In this document: piece after piece, positions 27,797 to 37,737 of the stretch | Numbering within the stretch: the stretch's first letter is position 1 | Layout: every line of letters starts with the position of its first letter | Assembly: GCF_002159835.1 (NCBI RefSeq) | Contig: NZ_NFJL01000008.1 | Coordinates: 62,001 to 126,000 of the forward strand | DNA from: Blautia sp. An249 | GTDB lineage: Bacteria; Bacillota; Clostridia; Lachnospirales; Lachnospiraceae | Reading direction: 5' to 3' | Length of the DNA: 64,000 nucleotides | Notes under the pieces: generated by a model | Told to the model about the DNA's origin: nothing | What the model saw: the letters and a program-made list of their open reading frames with translations, nothing else | Database searches by the model: none | Made by a program: the position numbers and the translations under genes

Positions 27797-29047
27797 ATGG
27801 TTAGTAAAGAATTTCATGCCTCAAGACGGGCGAAATACAAAGAACTGTTAAAGGATAATTCTGTGGGGTTCCTTTTTTCCGGAATTGAGAAGGAAGATCG
27901 GGGAGATCAGCTTTTCCCCTTTACGCCCTATGCCAACTTTTATTACTTAACGGGCTTTTCCTATCCGAAAGCCATATTTATGGCCGTGAAAGTCGGCGGC
28001 AGATACAGAGAAACCTTATTTATTGACCATCCCGATGAGACGAAGGCCAGATGGCTGGGAGTGGTATATACCAAAGAAAGCGTCAGAGAAGAGACAGGGA
28101 TTGAATGTGTAGAATATCTGGAACGGTTTGAGGAGAGTCTTCCTTTTGCAGGAAGAAGAAATGAGATTGAGAATCTGTATGTGGATATTGCAAACTGGGA
28201 AGAGCCTCTGGGAAACAATCAGGCTCAGAAATTTGCAGCGAAGGTTTTAAAGAGCTACCCTTACCTCCATGTGTACAACACTTTTCAGAAACTGGCTTTG
28301 ATTCGTCAGGTGAAATCAAAAGAAGAGATTGCTCTTCACAGAAAAGCATGTGAAATTACCCGAAAAGGCGTGGAAAATATTCTGAGTCATCTGGAGCCGG
28401 GGATGCATGAATACGAAGCGGAAGCGTATTTTGATTATACCCTGAAGGCAAACCACGCCCGCCACGCCTTCCCAACCATAGCCGCATCAGGAAAAAACGC
28501 ATGCATTATGCATTATGTTGCAAACGACAGGAAGATGAAAGATGAGGATCTGATTCTCTTTGACCTGGGGGCAGAATGGGGCTATTATGCTTCAGACGTA
28601 AGCCGTACCTATCCGGTGGGCGGAACCTTTACCTCCCTGCAGAAGAAGCTGTATAATGTGGTTTTAAAAGGACTGGAGGCGGCCATCGCCCACACAAGGC
28701 CGGGACAGCCGAAAAACGAACTGCAGAATATCAGCAAAAGGGTCATGGCAGAAGAATTGATAAAAATCGGCATGATTCAGAAACCGGAAGAGATTCAGAA
28801 GTATTATTTCCACAGCTCCGGACATTATATCGGTCTTTATACCCATGACGTGGGCAACGATGAGGCCGCATTAGAGCCGGATATGATGTTTACGCTGGAG
28901 CCGGGACTTTATTTTGATGAACTGGGAATCGGAATTCGTATAGAAGATACGATTCTGGTAACAGAAGACGGCTGCGAGGTACTGACTGCCTCAATTCCAA
29001 AGACCATTGAGGAGATCGAAGCCTTCCTGAAAAAAAAGAAAAAATAA
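27797..29047 (+). CDS. Xaa-Pro aminopeptidase (M24B family)
   Basis: Metallopeptidase of 416 residues predicted to remove N-terminal residues preceding proline. An N-terminal creatinase-like domain (about 1-170) is followed by the pita-bread catalytic domain. Metal ligands lie in LFDLGAEWGYYASDVSRTYP, HSSGHYIGLYTHD, LEPGLYF and RIEDTILV. RBS TAGGAGGA. Single gene between the rplQ terminator and an XRE regulator. Confidence 0.92.
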   Translation: MVSKEFHASRRAKYKELLKDNSVGFLFSGIEKEDRGDQLFPFTPYANFYYLTGFSYPKAIFMAVKVGGRYRETLFIDHPDETKARWLGVVYTKESVREETGIECVEYLERFEESLPFAGRRNEIENLYVDIANWEEPLGNNQAQKFAAKVLKSYPYLHVYNTFQKLALIRQVKSKEEIALHRKACEITRKGVENILSHLEPGMHEYEAEAYFDYTLKANHARHAFPTIAASGKNACIMHYVANDRKMKDEDLILFDLGAEWGYYASDVSRTYPVGGTFTSLQKKLYNVVLKGLEAAIAHTRPGQPKNELQNISKRVMAEELIKIGMIQKPEEIQKYYFHSSGHYIGLYTHDVGNDEAALEPDMMFTLEPGLYFDELGIGIRIEDTILVTEDGCEVLTASIPKTIEEIEAFLKKKKK

Positions 29048-29135
29048 TTTGAAATTTTTTGTAATTTTTCCCTGTGTATTACGTTTACTATATATAAGTA
29101 AGAAAATGAGGAAATCGAAAAGCGGGGGAAATCAG

Positions 29136-29429
29136 GTGTATGATTCAAAAATCATAGGAGAACGTATTCAGACTCTGTGTCAGGATGGAAGCATAAGTTA
29201 CTATACCTTGTCTTACCGTGCCGCGATTCCCATTTCTACGCTGATGCGAATCATAAATGGTACTACGGAAAATCCGGGGATCTTTACTGTTGCAAAAATC
29301 TGTTCCGGGTTGAAGGTATCGCTGAGTGAATTTTTCAATACGCAGGAATTTGAAGAAATACGGGAGAGGGAAAAATATAACAGAATTTACGGACTGGGAC
29401 AGAAAAAGGAAGACTCCCTTTGCAATTAA
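29136..29429 (+). CDS. Small XRE-family HTH regulator
   Basis: Predicted DNA-binding protein of 97 residues with a Cro/CI-type helix-turn-helix (TLSYRAAIPISTLMRIINGTTENPGIFTVAKI) and SLSEFF, a common end to this fold. The open frame begins at 29049, but GGGGG at 29123-29127 and the usual start of the fold favour GTG 29136. No partner gene; target unknown. Ends before a strong terminator. Confidence 0.78.
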   Translation: MYDSKIIGERIQTLCQDGSISYYTLSYRAAIPISTLMRIINGTTENPGIFTVAKICSGLKVSLSEFFNTQEFEEIREREKYNRIYGLGQKKEDSLCN

Positions 29430-29446
29430 AAGTTTCACGAAACAGA

Positions 29447-29525
29447 AGCGCCAGTGGACAAAAAACCTTTCAGGCCATATAATTTTAGTAACCTGAAAGG
29501 AGTGACTGTCTGCCGGCGCTTTTTT
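29447..29525 (+). terminator. Large two-tier terminator hairpin
   Basis: Outer arms AGCGCC 29447-29452 and GGCGCT 29515-29520; inner perfect 9-bp stem CCTTTCAGG 29466-29474 with CCTGAAAGG 29492-29500; followed by TTTTT. It also separates the convergent SDR gene. Confidence 0.8.
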
Positions 29526-29526
29526 G

Positions 29527-29540
29527 TGTAATAGGAAATT
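29527..29540. repeat. 14-bp copy of the end of the 10959 repeat element
   Basis: TGTAATAGGAAATT is identical to 10960-10973, the left arm of hairpin A. As there, it sits directly after a terminator T-run. Probably the end of a truncated or partly deleted copy of the same element. Confidence 0.45.
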
Positions 29541-29546
29541 GTTCAA

Positions 29547-30281
29547 TCAGAACCATCCCCCGTCAATCTGTACAATCTGGCCGGTGAGGTAGGTCTGCTC
29601 TGCCACGAGGGTGTAGACCAGGGCAGCGATTTCCTCCGGCTTCGCCAGACGTCCATAGGGAATTTCCTCTTTAAGCAGATCCAGGGTTTCCTGGCTGAGA
29701 CAGCGACTCATATCGGTATCCACGGCTCCGCAGGCCACGGCATTTACCCGGATATGGCTGGGAGCCAGTTCTTTGGCCAGGGAACGGGTAAAACCGTTAA
29801 TTCCCCCTTTACTGGCGGAATAAATGGTTTCGCAGGCGCTTCCCACATTTCCCCAGATAGAAGAAACATTTACAATGGCGCCCTGATGATTTTTCAGAAA
29901 ATGGGGAACGGCCTGGCGGGAACACAGGAAGACGGAAGTTAAATTGGTCTGAATCACCCGGTTCCACTCTGCGGCAGTAACATCCTGCAGAAGTCCGTAG
30001 GAGGCGATTCCCGCATTATTTACCAGGGCGTTCAGAGTTATCCCCTGTTCTTCTATCATTTGAAAAAGAGCTTTTACATAAGATTCTTCTCCCACATCTC
30101 CCAGAGAGGTAAAGCAGGAGACAGAATACTGTTCTTCTAATTCTGTTTTTAAAGTTTCCAGAAGATCCTTTCTTTCCAGACAATTGGCAATGACATTCCA
30201 GCCCCGGGAAGCGAAACAGCAGGCGCAGGCCCGGCCGATGCCCCGGGAGGCCCCGGTAATCAAAACATATTTCTGAGTCAT
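29547..30281 (-). CDS. SDR-family oxidoreductase (FabG-like; possibly EF-P 5-aminopentanone reductase)
   Basis: Short-chain dehydrogenase of 244 residues. NAD(P)-binding TGASRGIGRA at the N terminus, NNAG, the catalytic Ser (NVSSIWG), YSASKGG (Tyr-Lys) and the C-terminal TGQIVQIDGGWF are all present, so it should be active. No fatty-acid synthesis genes are nearby. A lone SDR of this size in Firmicutes may be YmfI, which reduces 5-aminopentanone on elongation factor P; that is only a possibility. Minus-strand RBS GAAGGAGG. Confidence 0.82.
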   Translation of the reverse strand: MTQKYVLITGASRGIGRACACCFASRGWNVIANCLERKDLLETLKTELEEQYSVSCFTSLGDVGEESYVKALFQMIEEQGITLNALVNNAGIASYGLLQDVTAAEWNRVIQTNLTSVFLCSRQAVPHFLKNHQGAIVNVSSIWGNVGSACETIYSASKGGINGFTRSLAKELAPSHIRVNAVACGAVDTDMSRCLSQETLDLLKEEIPYGRLAKPEEIAALVYTLVAEQTYLTGQIVQIDGGWF

Positions 30282-30376
30282 AGTAATTCCTCCTTCTATC
30301 CAGAACTTTCCTTAGTATACAGGAGAGAAAACGGGAGCACAAGGGCTTTTAAGGAAAAGGGGCTGCAAGTTTTTTC

Positions 30377-30405
30377 TTGCGTCATTGGTGGCGCCGTAGT
30401 AAAAT
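30377..30405 (+). promoter_or_regulatory. Sigma-A promoter of the lipid kinase gene
   Basis: TTGCGT at 30377-30382 and TAAAAT at 30400-30405, 17-base spacer, about 40 bases before the start codon. Confidence 0.65.
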
Positions 30406-30444
30406 AAAAGGAAATATGCAATCATTTGTCGTGGGAGGTTTCAT

Positions 30445-31350
30445 ATGAGTAAACGGCTTTTGTTTCTGTTTAATCCCAGATCCGGCAAAGGGCTGATAAA
30501 AAATAAGCTGATGGATATTGTGGATATTTTTGTCAAACACGAATATGAGGTAATTGTTTATCCGACACAGAAAGCCCAGGATGCCTATGAAAAGGCAAAG
30601 GAGTATATTAATCAGGTGGATTTGATTGTCTGCAGCGGCGGAGACGGCACGCTGGACGAGGTAGTCACCGGCATTGCGGAGATGGAAAGCGAGAAGCCAA
30701 TTGGGTATATTCCCGCCGGAAGTACCAATGATTTCGCCCACAGTCTGTTTATCCCCAAGAATATGATAAAGGCTGCGGAAATGATCATGGAGGAAAATTT
30801 ATACCACTGTGATATAGGGAAGTTTAATACCCAGACCTTTGCGTATATTGCCGCTTTCGGACTGTTTACGGACGTAGCTTATCAAACGGATCAGGATCTG
30901 AAAAATATTCTGGGGCATGTGGCCTATGTACTGGAAGGAATGAAACGGATCTTTGAAATCAAATCTTATCATATGCTGGTCTATGTGGAGGATCAGGTCA
31001 TAGAGGATGATTTTATCTATGGAATGATTACCAATTCCCGTTCCGTGGGAGGATTTAAACATCTGACCGGAAAGAATGTGGATATGAACGACGGCTTATT
31101 TGAGGTGACTCTGATTACCAGACCGAAGAATCCTCTGGAACTGCAGGAAATGCTTGCTTCTGTTTTAAAAGCGGAAGACCATACAGACCGGATCCATTCT
31201 TTTAAGGCAAGCAAACTGAGAATTGAGGCTCAGGAAAGCGTCCCCTGGACGCTGGACGGAGAATACGGAGGAGAACATCAGAACGTTCAGATTGAAAACC
31301 GTCACCGGGCCTTAAATATTTATTTAGGAAAGAAACAAAAAGGAATATAA
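30445..31350 (+). CDS. YegS/BmrU-family lipid kinase (diacylglycerol kinase-like)
   Basis: Protein of 301 residues with a DAGK catalytic domain: NPRSGKG near the N terminus, the SGGDGTLDEVVTG nucleotide motif and IPAGSTNDFAHSL. The C-terminal half has WTLDGEYGG, typical of the family. It probably phosphorylates diacylglycerol or a related lipid at the membrane; the substrate cannot be told. It precedes glnN by 24 bases. Confidence 0.87.
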   Translation: MSKRLLFLFNPRSGKGLIKNKLMDIVDIFVKHEYEVIVYPTQKAQDAYEKAKEYINQVDLIVCSGGDGTLDEVVTGIAEMESEKPIGYIPAGSTNDFAHSLFIPKNMIKAAEMIMEENLYHCDIGKFNTQTFAYIAAFGLFTDVAYQTDQDLKNILGHVAYVLEGMKRIFEIKSYHMLVYVEDQVIEDDFIYGMITNSRSVGGFKHLTGKNVDMNDGLFEVTLITRPKNPLELQEMLASVLKAEDHTDRIHSFKASKLRIEAQESVPWTLDGEYGGEHQNVQIENRHRALNIYLGKKQKGI

Positions 31351-31374
31351 AACCAAGGGAAAAAGGAGATTATT

Positions 31375-33489
31375 ATGAGTGAATACGTAAATGTTGCTGA
31401 AATTTTCGGATGTGACGTTTTTAACGATTCGGTGATGCAGGAGCGTCTTCCCAAGAAGACTTACAAAGAACTGAAAAAAACCATTGAAGAAGGAAGAGAA
31501 CTGTCTTTGGAAGTGGCAGATGTTGTGGCTCATGAAATGAAAGAGTGGGCAATCGAAAAGGGAGCTACCCATTATTCTCACTGGTTCCAGCCATTAACCG
31601 GAGTTACGGCAGAAAAGCATGACGCATTTATCTCGGCTCCTATGGAGAACGGCAAGGTTCTCATGTCTTTTTCCGGCAAAGAATTAATTAAGGGAGAATC
31701 GGATGCTTCCTCTTTTCCCTCCGGGGGCTTAAGAGCCACCTTTGAAGCCAGAGGATATACAGCCTGGGACTGTACGTCACCGGCTTTCGTACGCCACGAT
31801 GCGGCAGGAGGAATCCTGTGTATCCCCACAGCTTTCTGTTCTTATACCGGAGAGGCTCTGGATCAGAAAACCCCTCTGCTGCGTTCCATGGAGGCCATTA
31901 ATACCCAGGCCCTCCGTCTGATCCGCCTGTTTGGAAATACCACTTCCAAAAAAGTAACCCCGTCTGTGGGTTCCGAACAGGAATACTTTTTAATCAGCAA
32001 AGAAAAATGGCTTCAGAGAAAAGACCTGATTTATACAGGCAGAACTCTGTTCGGCGCCATGCCGCCCAAGGGCCAGGAGATGGATGACCATTACATGGGA
32101 GCTGTCCGTCAGCATGTGGGCGCCTATATGAAGGATGTCAATGAAGAGCTGTGGAGACTGGGGGTTTCCGCAAAGACGCAGCACAACGAAGTAGCGCCGT
32201 CCCAGCATGAGCTGGCGCCTATTTATTCCCAGGCCAATATTGCCGTGGACCACAACCAGATTACCATGCGGATCCTAAAGAAGGTGGCCAGCCGCCACAA
32301 TATGCACTGCCTCCTTCACGAAAAACCTTTTGCGGGCGTCAACGGTTCCGGTAAACACAACAACTGGTCTCTGACAACCGACGACGGGATTAATCTTCTG
32401 GATCCGGGAGAAACTCCTCATCAGAATATCCAGTTCCTTCTGGTTCTGACCTGTCTGTTAAAAGCAGTGGATCGTCATGCGGATTTATTAAGAGAATCCG
32501 CCTCCGACGTGGGCAATGACCACCGGCTGGGCGGACATGAAGCGCCCCCTGCAATTATCTCTGTATTTTTAGGGGAACAGTTAGAAGACGTGCTGGAACA
32601 GCTGATTCGTACCGGAATGGCCACCAGAAGCAAACAGGAGACGCCTTTGTCCACCAGAGTAAAGACCATACCGGAAATTATGAAAGACGTTACCGACAGG
32701 AACCGGACTTCACCTTTTGCATTTACAGGAAATAAATTCGAGTTCCGTATGGTGGGTTCCCAGGATTCCATTGCGCCCTGCAACATTGTATTAAATACCA
32801 TGGCGGCAGAGGCATTTAAAGAAGCCTGTGATATTCTGGAAAAGGCAGACGACTTTGAAATGGCGGTTCATGACCTGATTAAAGATTATGCCATTGATCA
32901 TCAGAGAATCGTATTTAACGGAAATGCATACGCACCGGAGTGGGAAAAAGAGGCGAAGCGCAGAGGACTGCCCAATCTTCCCACCATGGTAGATGCGATT
33001 CCGGCTCTCACCACGGAAAAAGCAGTGAAACTCTTTGAAACTTTCGGGGTATTTACCAAAGCAGAACTGGAATCCCGTGCAGAAATTCAGTATGAAATTT
33101 ATGCCAAGGAAATGAACATTGAGGCCAGAACCATGATTGATATGGCTACGAAGCAGATTATTCCTGCAGTTATTCATTATACGACAGTACTTGCAAAATC
33201 CATTAACGAGATCCGTGCGGTGGGCGTGTACGATGTGAGCGTGCAGACAGATCTTCTGCAGCAGTGTACCAAGTATCTGAAAGCTGCAAAAACGGCCATG
33301 AACAAGCTGAAAAAACTGGCAGACCAGGCTTCTGCCATGGAAGAAGGAAGAGACAGAGCTGTTTTCTATAAAGAGAAAATCCGGCCGGCAATGGATGAAC
33401 TGAGAAAACCGGTGGATGAACTGGAAATGATTGTAGATAAGGAGATGTGGCCGATGCCTTCTTACGGAGATTTGATTTTTGAAGGATAA
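31375..33489 (+). CDS. glnN: Glutamine synthetase type III
   Basis: Large GlnN-type enzyme of 704 residues making glutamine from glutamate, ammonia and ATP. Catalytic signatures: [30 protein letters not shown] and [17 protein letters not shown]. Type III enzymes are about 700 residues and form dodecamers; they are common in gut anaerobes. RBS AAAGGAG. Regulation by an upstream RNA was not seen. Confidence 0.96.
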   Translation: MSEYVNVAEIFGCDVFNDSVMQERLPKKTYKELKKTIEEGRELSLEVADVVAHEMKEWAIEKGATHYSHWFQPLTGVTAEKHDAFISAPMENGKVLMSFSGKELIKGESDASSFPSGGLRATFEARGYTAWDCTSPAFVRHDAAGGILCIPTAFCSYTGEALDQKTPLLRSMEAINTQALRLIRLFGNTTSKKVTPSVGSEQEYFLISKEKWLQRKDLIYTGRTLFGAMPPKGQEMDDHYMGAVRQHVGAYMKDVNEELWRLGVSAKTQHNEVAPSQHELAPIYSQANIAVDHNQITMRILKKVASRHNMHCLLHEKPFAGVNGSGKHNNWSLTTDDGINLLDPGETPHQNIQFLLVLTCLLKAVDRHADLLRESASDVGNDHRLGGHEAPPAIISVFLGEQLEDVLEQLIRTGMATRSKQETPLSTRVKTIPEIMKDVTDRNRTSPFAFTGNKFEFRMVGSQDSIAPCNIVLNTMAAEAFKEACDILEKADDFEMAVHDLIKDYAIDHQRIVFNGNAYAPEWEKEAKRRGLPNLPTMVDAIPALTTEKAVKLFETFGVFTKAELESRAEIQYEIYAKEMNIEARTMIDMATKQIIPAVIHYTTVLAKSINEIRAVGVYDVSVQTDLLQQCTKYLKAAKTAMNKLKKLADQASAMEEGRDRAVFYKEKIRPAMDELRKPVDELEMIVDKEMWPMPSYGDLIFEG

Positions 33490-33518
33490 TGAGAGGCCGT
33501 CATAGACTGAAAAAGAAA

Positions 33519-33542
33519 TAGCGCCGGTGTATACCGGCGCTA
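33519..33542. other. Perfect GC-rich hairpin after glnN
   Basis: TAGCGCCGGT and ACCGGCGCTA pair over 10 bases around GTAT. No T-run follows, so it is not a classical terminator; it may stabilise the glnN 3' end or act with another factor. Confidence 0.5.
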
Positions 33543-33574
33543 TACAGCGTTTCGGCAATAGAAGGGAGTAAATC

Positions 33575-34495
33575 ATGAAAGAAGAATTGCTTTTTTTGAA
33601 AGAACAAGACGTGGATGCCGGTCTGATTGAAGCTGTGGAAGAGTTTTCCGGGAAATATCCTGTGCCGGAGCAGGCGGCCGGCAGAATTGTAAAACCGGCC
33701 ATTCCTTTTTACGGAAAAGAGATTCTGGAGATGGCCATCGCTGCTTTGCTGAAAGGGGAGAATCTTTTGTTGGCAGGCCCAAAGGCCACAGGAAAAAATA
33801 TTTTAGCGGAAAATCTGGCCTATATTTTCCACAGACCTACCTATAATGTATCTTTTCATGTAAATACCAACAGCGGCGACCTGATTGGAACAGACACCTT
33901 CCGCAACAACGAGGTGGAACTGAGAAAGGGAAGTATTTATCAGTGCGCAGAAAACGGCGGTTTTGGTATTCTGGATGAGATTAACATGGCCAAAAACGAT
34001 GCCGTCTCCGTTTTGCATGCCACTTTGGATTACCGGCGGTCCATTGATGTGCCGGGATACGAGAAAATTGAACTTCACCCGGCGGCGCGTTTTATCGGGA
34101 CAATGAATTACGGTTATGCGGGAACGAAAGAGTTAAACGAAGCCCTTGTTTCCCGGTTCCTGGTCATAGATATGCCGTCCCAGAGTGAGGAAACGCTCCG
34201 GTTTATTTTTGACAAAATGTTCCCCAACGCCAGAAAAGAGGCAGTGGATCAGTTTATCGGTCTGTTTCTGGATCTGCAGTTAAAAGCCGAAAACAGCGAG
34301 ATTTCGACCAAGTCTCTGGATCTTCGGGGACTTCTGGCGGCCATGAGAATTGTGGAGACAGGGCTTAGCCCGCTGGCGGCTGTACGCATGGGGATTGTAA
34401 ATAAAACCTTTGATGTGTTTGAGAAAGAAATTATTGAAGATGTGGTAATGACCCGGATTCCGGAAAACTGGACAAAGGATGAAGTTTATGCATAA
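33575..34495 (+). CDS. MoxR/CbbQ-type AAA+ ATPase
   Basis: AAA+ protein of 306 residues related to NorQ/CbbQ chaperones. Walker A reads AGPKATGKN, with Asn where Ser/Thr is usual; Walker B is FGILDEINM; sensor 1 lies in FIGTMNYGYAGTKELNEAL with the arginine finger region VSRF. It overlaps the next gene, a VWA protein, by 8 bases. Such pairs remodel or insert metals into target complexes. No norCB or RuBisCO genes are nearby, so the client is unknown. Confidence 0.85.
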   Translation: MKEELLFLKEQDVDAGLIEAVEEFSGKYPVPEQAAGRIVKPAIPFYGKEILEMAIAALLKGENLLLAGPKATGKNILAENLAYIFHRPTYNVSFHVNTNSGDLIGTDTFRNNEVELRKGSIYQCAENGGFGILDEINMAKNDAVSVLHATLDYRRSIDVPGYEKIELHPAARFIGTMNYGYAGTKELNEALVSRFLVIDMPSQSEETLRFIFDKMFPNARKEAVDQFIGLFLDLQLKAENSEISTKSLDLRGLLAAMRIVETGLSPLAAVRMGIVNKTFDVFEKEIIEDVVMTRIPENWTKDEVYA

Positions 34496-36308
34496 GCCCA
34501 GAGAACTGTATGGAAACGGAGGGATAGAGCCCCCCGAAGAAGGGTTCCGGGAAGATTATGAACTGGAACTGCAGAATCGTATGAAAAATCTCCTCTGGAC
34601 AGTCAGCGGAGATTATAAACTGGAGATGAAAGCGGATTTGGCGGCTTTTCGCCGTTCCAAATACATTGCCCTGTATGACAGCATAAAACAGGGAGCCTTT
34701 GCCAGGTATTACGACAAAGAGCTGATGGGGCTGTATCTGGTAAAGAAAGTTTTTCTCCAGGCGGACGAGGTCAGTCTGACTGCCCTGGCCCAGCTCTGTA
34801 TTGAAGAAGCGGTGGGAGGAAAACTGGAGCAGGAACGCCCGGGAGTAAGAAACGTCCGGAACAAAGCCTTAAGAGATCTGATGGATCTGGAGTTTGAAAG
34901 AATGTCCATGACCACACTTGGCAGGCTGCGGGCGGCTGTTTTCCAGGAAGCGCTCAGGGGTACGTATCCGGTGGAAAAGCGGATTGACAACTGGCGCAGA
35001 CAGGTGTATCAGTGCCGGGAAACAGAAGATACCATGGAACTGATCCGAATCATAGATTCGCTGTATAATCAGATTATAGATCCGAAATTCGAACAGGTTC
35101 ACGGCGGACTAAAGAGCGTGCTGGCCGTGACTATGCAGGAGCTGGCAGAATATGACTGGCAGGATTTTCTTACAGAGGAACTGTATGAGGAGGCTCTGGA
35201 AGAATATGTGAAGCAGCTCACAGAGAGAATGACGGATCTGGATGATAAAGCCGGGAAAGAAGAGGAGAAAAAAGAGCAGCAGGTACAGAAAAAAATTACG
35301 GTCATCTCCCCTGAGCTTCTGGAAAAGTCCCATACCTATGTGGAACTGAATTATGGGAAAAGCTACCTTTCTCCCACAGAGGAAAAGCGGCTGAATCATC
35401 TGCTGTGCAGGGATATTCACAGCGACTGCAGTCTTTACTTTACCGAAGGAATTCTGAAAAATCCGGTAAAAAGAAATTATCAGTTAGAATATGCCAAACG
35501 TTTAAAAAGCAAGAACATCTTTCTCTATCATGATAAGCACCGGATTGTAAAAAGAAATATCTATGTTCTGACAGAGATTCTGAGAAAAGCCATGGTGTTG
35601 AGAAATGAGACAGTGGAAGTGCTGTCAGATTCGGGAAACATCGTGCCTTCCCGGCTCTGGAGAGTGGGAAGAAGTCAGGACGCCCGGCTTTTTACCAGGG
35701 AACTGAAAGGGGATACGGCAGACTTCGTAGTGGATGTGCTCATTGACGCCAGCGGTTCCCAGATGAGCCGCCAGGGAGATGTGGCCCTGCAGGGATATAT
35801 CATCAGCGAGGCTCTCAGCAATGTGGAGATTCCCCACCGGGTAATGAGCTTTTGTACCTTCTGGGATTATACCATCTTACAGCGTTTCCGGGAATATGAC
35901 GATGACAGAAAGGAAAACGCCAATCTGTTTAATTATGTAACTTCTTCCAATAACCGGGACGGACTGGCCATTAAGGCGACGGGTTACGGGCTGCTGCAAA
36001 GGGAAGAAGAAAAGAAGATTCTGATCGTCTTAAGCGACGGAAGGCCCTATGATGTCATTGTAAACCGACCCAACGCCAGAAATCCCAAACCCTATCAGGG
36101 GGAGTATGCCGTCCGGGATACGGGGCATGAAATCAGGAAACTGAGAAACCTGGGCGTAAGCGTTCTGGGAGTCTTTGCAGGAGAAGAAAAAGATCTGAAA
36201 ACAGAGAAAAAAATCTTTGGAAAGGACTTTGCCTATATCCGGGACATTGCCGGTTTTTCCAGGATTGTGGGGAGGTACCTGACAAAACAATTAGAAGAAG
36301 ACGTCTGA
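34488..36308 (+). CDS. VWA-domain protein partnered with the MoxR ATPase (NorD/CobT-like)
   Basis: Protein of 606 residues. A long helical N-terminal region (to about 400) includes a charged linker (DDKAGKEEEKKEQQ). The C-terminal von Willebrand A domain carries an intact MIDAS start, DVLIDASGSQMSRQGD, so it should bind a divalent metal. ATG 34479 is also possible, but AAAGGA at 34474-34479 fits 34488. It forms an operon with the AAA+ gene. Confidence 0.82.
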   Translation: MHKPRELYGNGGIEPPEEGFREDYELELQNRMKNLLWTVSGDYKLEMKADLAAFRRSKYIALYDSIKQGAFARYYDKELMGLYLVKKVFLQADEVSLTALAQLCIEEAVGGKLEQERPGVRNVRNKALRDLMDLEFERMSMTTLGRLRAAVFQEALRGTYPVEKRIDNWRRQVYQCRETEDTMELIRIIDSLYNQIIDPKFEQVHGGLKSVLAVTMQELAEYDWQDFLTEELYEEALEEYVKQLTERMTDLDDKAGKEEEKKEQQVQKKITVISPELLEKSHTYVELNYGKSYLSPTEEKRLNHLLCRDIHSDCSLYFTEGILKNPVKRNYQLEYAKRLKSKNIFLYHDKHRIVKRNIYVLTEILRKAMVLRNETVEVLSDSGNIVPSRLWRVGRSQDARLFTRELKGDTADFVVDVLIDASGSQMSRQGDVALQGYIISEALSNVEIPHRVMSFCTFWDYTILQRFREYDDDRKENANLFNYVTSSNNRDGLAIKATGYGLLQREEEKKILIVLSDGRPYDVIVNRPNARNPKPYQGEYAVRDTGHEIRKLRNLGVSVLGVFAGEEKDLKTEKKIFGKDFAYIRDIAGFSRIVGRYLTKQLEEDV

Positions 36309-36349
36309 AGACAGATAAGAAAAAGACATATCTTTGTAAAAAATGGGAG

Positions 36350-36377
36350 AAAACTCACATATTTTTGTGAGTTTTTT
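36350..36377 (+). terminator. Terminator after the MoxR-VWA operon
   Basis: AAAACTCAC and GTGAGTTTT arms around an AT-rich loop, followed by further T residues. The rest of the 187-base gap to 36496 shows no convincing promoter by eye. Confidence 0.75.
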
Positions 36378-36495
36378 CTCTTTTCCTCTTTCATTTTTGG
36401 GCACTTTGTATTAAAATAACATTGGGTATGTAACTTTTTATGGGGGAAAAGAAAGAGAAACATATACTTAACATTGAGAAGGGATTGAGAAGAGG

Positions 36496-37584
36496 ATGAT
36501 ATCAAACCAGGTATTGCAAAATACACTAGAAGGCCTTAAGGAAATATCCAGAACAGAGTTTTGTGTTATTGATACAGAAGGTAAGGTGCTTGCCTCCACC
36601 TTCACGGATGCAGTTATGAACCCGTCAGACGTACAGGCATTCGCAGAATCACAGGCAGACAGTCAGGTGATTAAGGGCTATCAGTACTTTAAAGTATGCG
36701 ACGACTATCAGCTGGAATACATTCTTGTGGTACACGGAGAAGATGAAGATACCTACATGGTGGGCAAACTGGCTGCTTTTCAGATTCAGAATTTAATCAT
36801 TGCTTATAAAGAACGATTTGACAAAGACAGCTTTATCAAAAATCTGTTATTGGACAATCTTCTTTTGGTTGATATTTATAACCGGGCCAAAAAGCTTCAC
36901 ATTGAGGCAGACGTACGCCGCACTGTTCTGATTCTGGAAACTCAGCAGGAAAAAGATTATAACTCCATAGAAAGTGTAAAAGCGCTGTTTGGAGGAAAGA
37001 GCAAAGACTTCATTACGGCCGTAGATGAAAAAAGCATTATTATCGTAAAAGAAATGGCAGAGGGCGAGAGCTATGAAGAGCTGGATAAACTGGCTCATAC
37101 CATTTTAGATACTCTGGGTCTGGATCACCAGGCAGGGGTGCATATTGCATACGGAACCATTGTTCAGGAGTTAAAGGAAGTGTCCCGTTCTTATAAAGAG
37201 GCCAGAATGGCTCTGGATGTGGGCAAGATTTTCTTTGGAGAAAGGGAAGTCATCGCATACAGTTCCCTGGGAATCGGCCGTCTGATTTACCAGCTTCCCA
37301 TACCGCTGTGTAAGATGTTTATCAAAGAAATCTTTGAGAACAAATCTCCCGATGATTTTGATGAGGAGACACTGGTTACCATTGATAAATTTTTTGAGAA
37401 CAGCTTAAATGTTTCTGAGACTTCCAGGCAATTGTATATTCACAGAAATACACTGGTATACAGACTGGATAAGCTGCAGAAGAGCACAGGACTGGATTTG
37501 CGTGTGTTCGAGGATGCAATCACCTTTAAGATTGCCCTGATGGTAGTACGCTATATGAAATATATGGAAACTCTGGAGTATTAA
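36496..37584 (+). CDS. CdaR/PucR-family transcriptional regulator
   Basis: Protein of 362 residues. The N-terminal part (about 1-130) resembles a sugar-diacid or small-ligand sensing domain. The C-terminal part has a PucR-type helix-turn-helix: LNVSETSRQLYIHRNTLVYRLDKLQKSTG near residues 310-340. These regulators often act on catabolic genes, but no neighbouring catabolic operon is present. Followed by a strong terminator. Confidence 0.84.
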   Translation: MISNQVLQNTLEGLKEISRTEFCVIDTEGKVLASTFTDAVMNPSDVQAFAESQADSQVIKGYQYFKVCDDYQLEYILVVHGEDEDTYMVGKLAAFQIQNLIIAYKERFDKDSFIKNLLLDNLLLVDIYNRAKKLHIEADVRRTVLILETQQEKDYNSIESVKALFGGKSKDFITAVDEKSIIIVKEMAEGESYEELDKLAHTILDTLGLDHQAGVHIAYGTIVQELKEVSRSYKEARMALDVGKIFFGEREVIAYSSLGIGRLIYQLPIPLCKMFIKEIFENKSPDDFDEETLVTIDKFFENSLNVSETSRQLYIHRNTLVYRLDKLQKSTGLDLRVFEDAITFKIALMVVRYMKYMETLEY

Positions 37585-37596
37585 GAAAAAGAATCG

Positions 37597-37629
37597 CCAG
37601 TACGGCAGCCATGCTGTACTGGTTTTTTT
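37597..37629 (+). terminator. Terminator after the CdaR-like gene
   Basis: CCAGTACGGC and GCTGTACTGG pair at nine of ten positions around GCCAT-containing loop bases, followed by TTTTTTT. Confidence 0.88.
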
Positions 37630-37648
37630 CTGCTGCTTCAGAAAGGTG

Positions 37649-37676
37649 TTGCATTTCTGAAAAAATATGTTACAAT
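37649..37676 (+). promoter_or_regulatory. Sigma-A promoter of ftsEX
   Basis: TTGCAT at 37649-37654 and TACAAT at 37671-37676, 16-base spacer, about 60 bases before ftsE. Confidence 0.65.
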
Positions 37677-37737
37677 ATTGTTACGTAAAAATTAAAAAGT
37701 AAAAACGCAACCGATGAGATAGATAGAGGAGGATACT

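Noticed and set aside
33519-33542. Classical terminator after glnN
   Set aside because: The stem is perfect but no T-run follows, so it was listed only as a hairpin.
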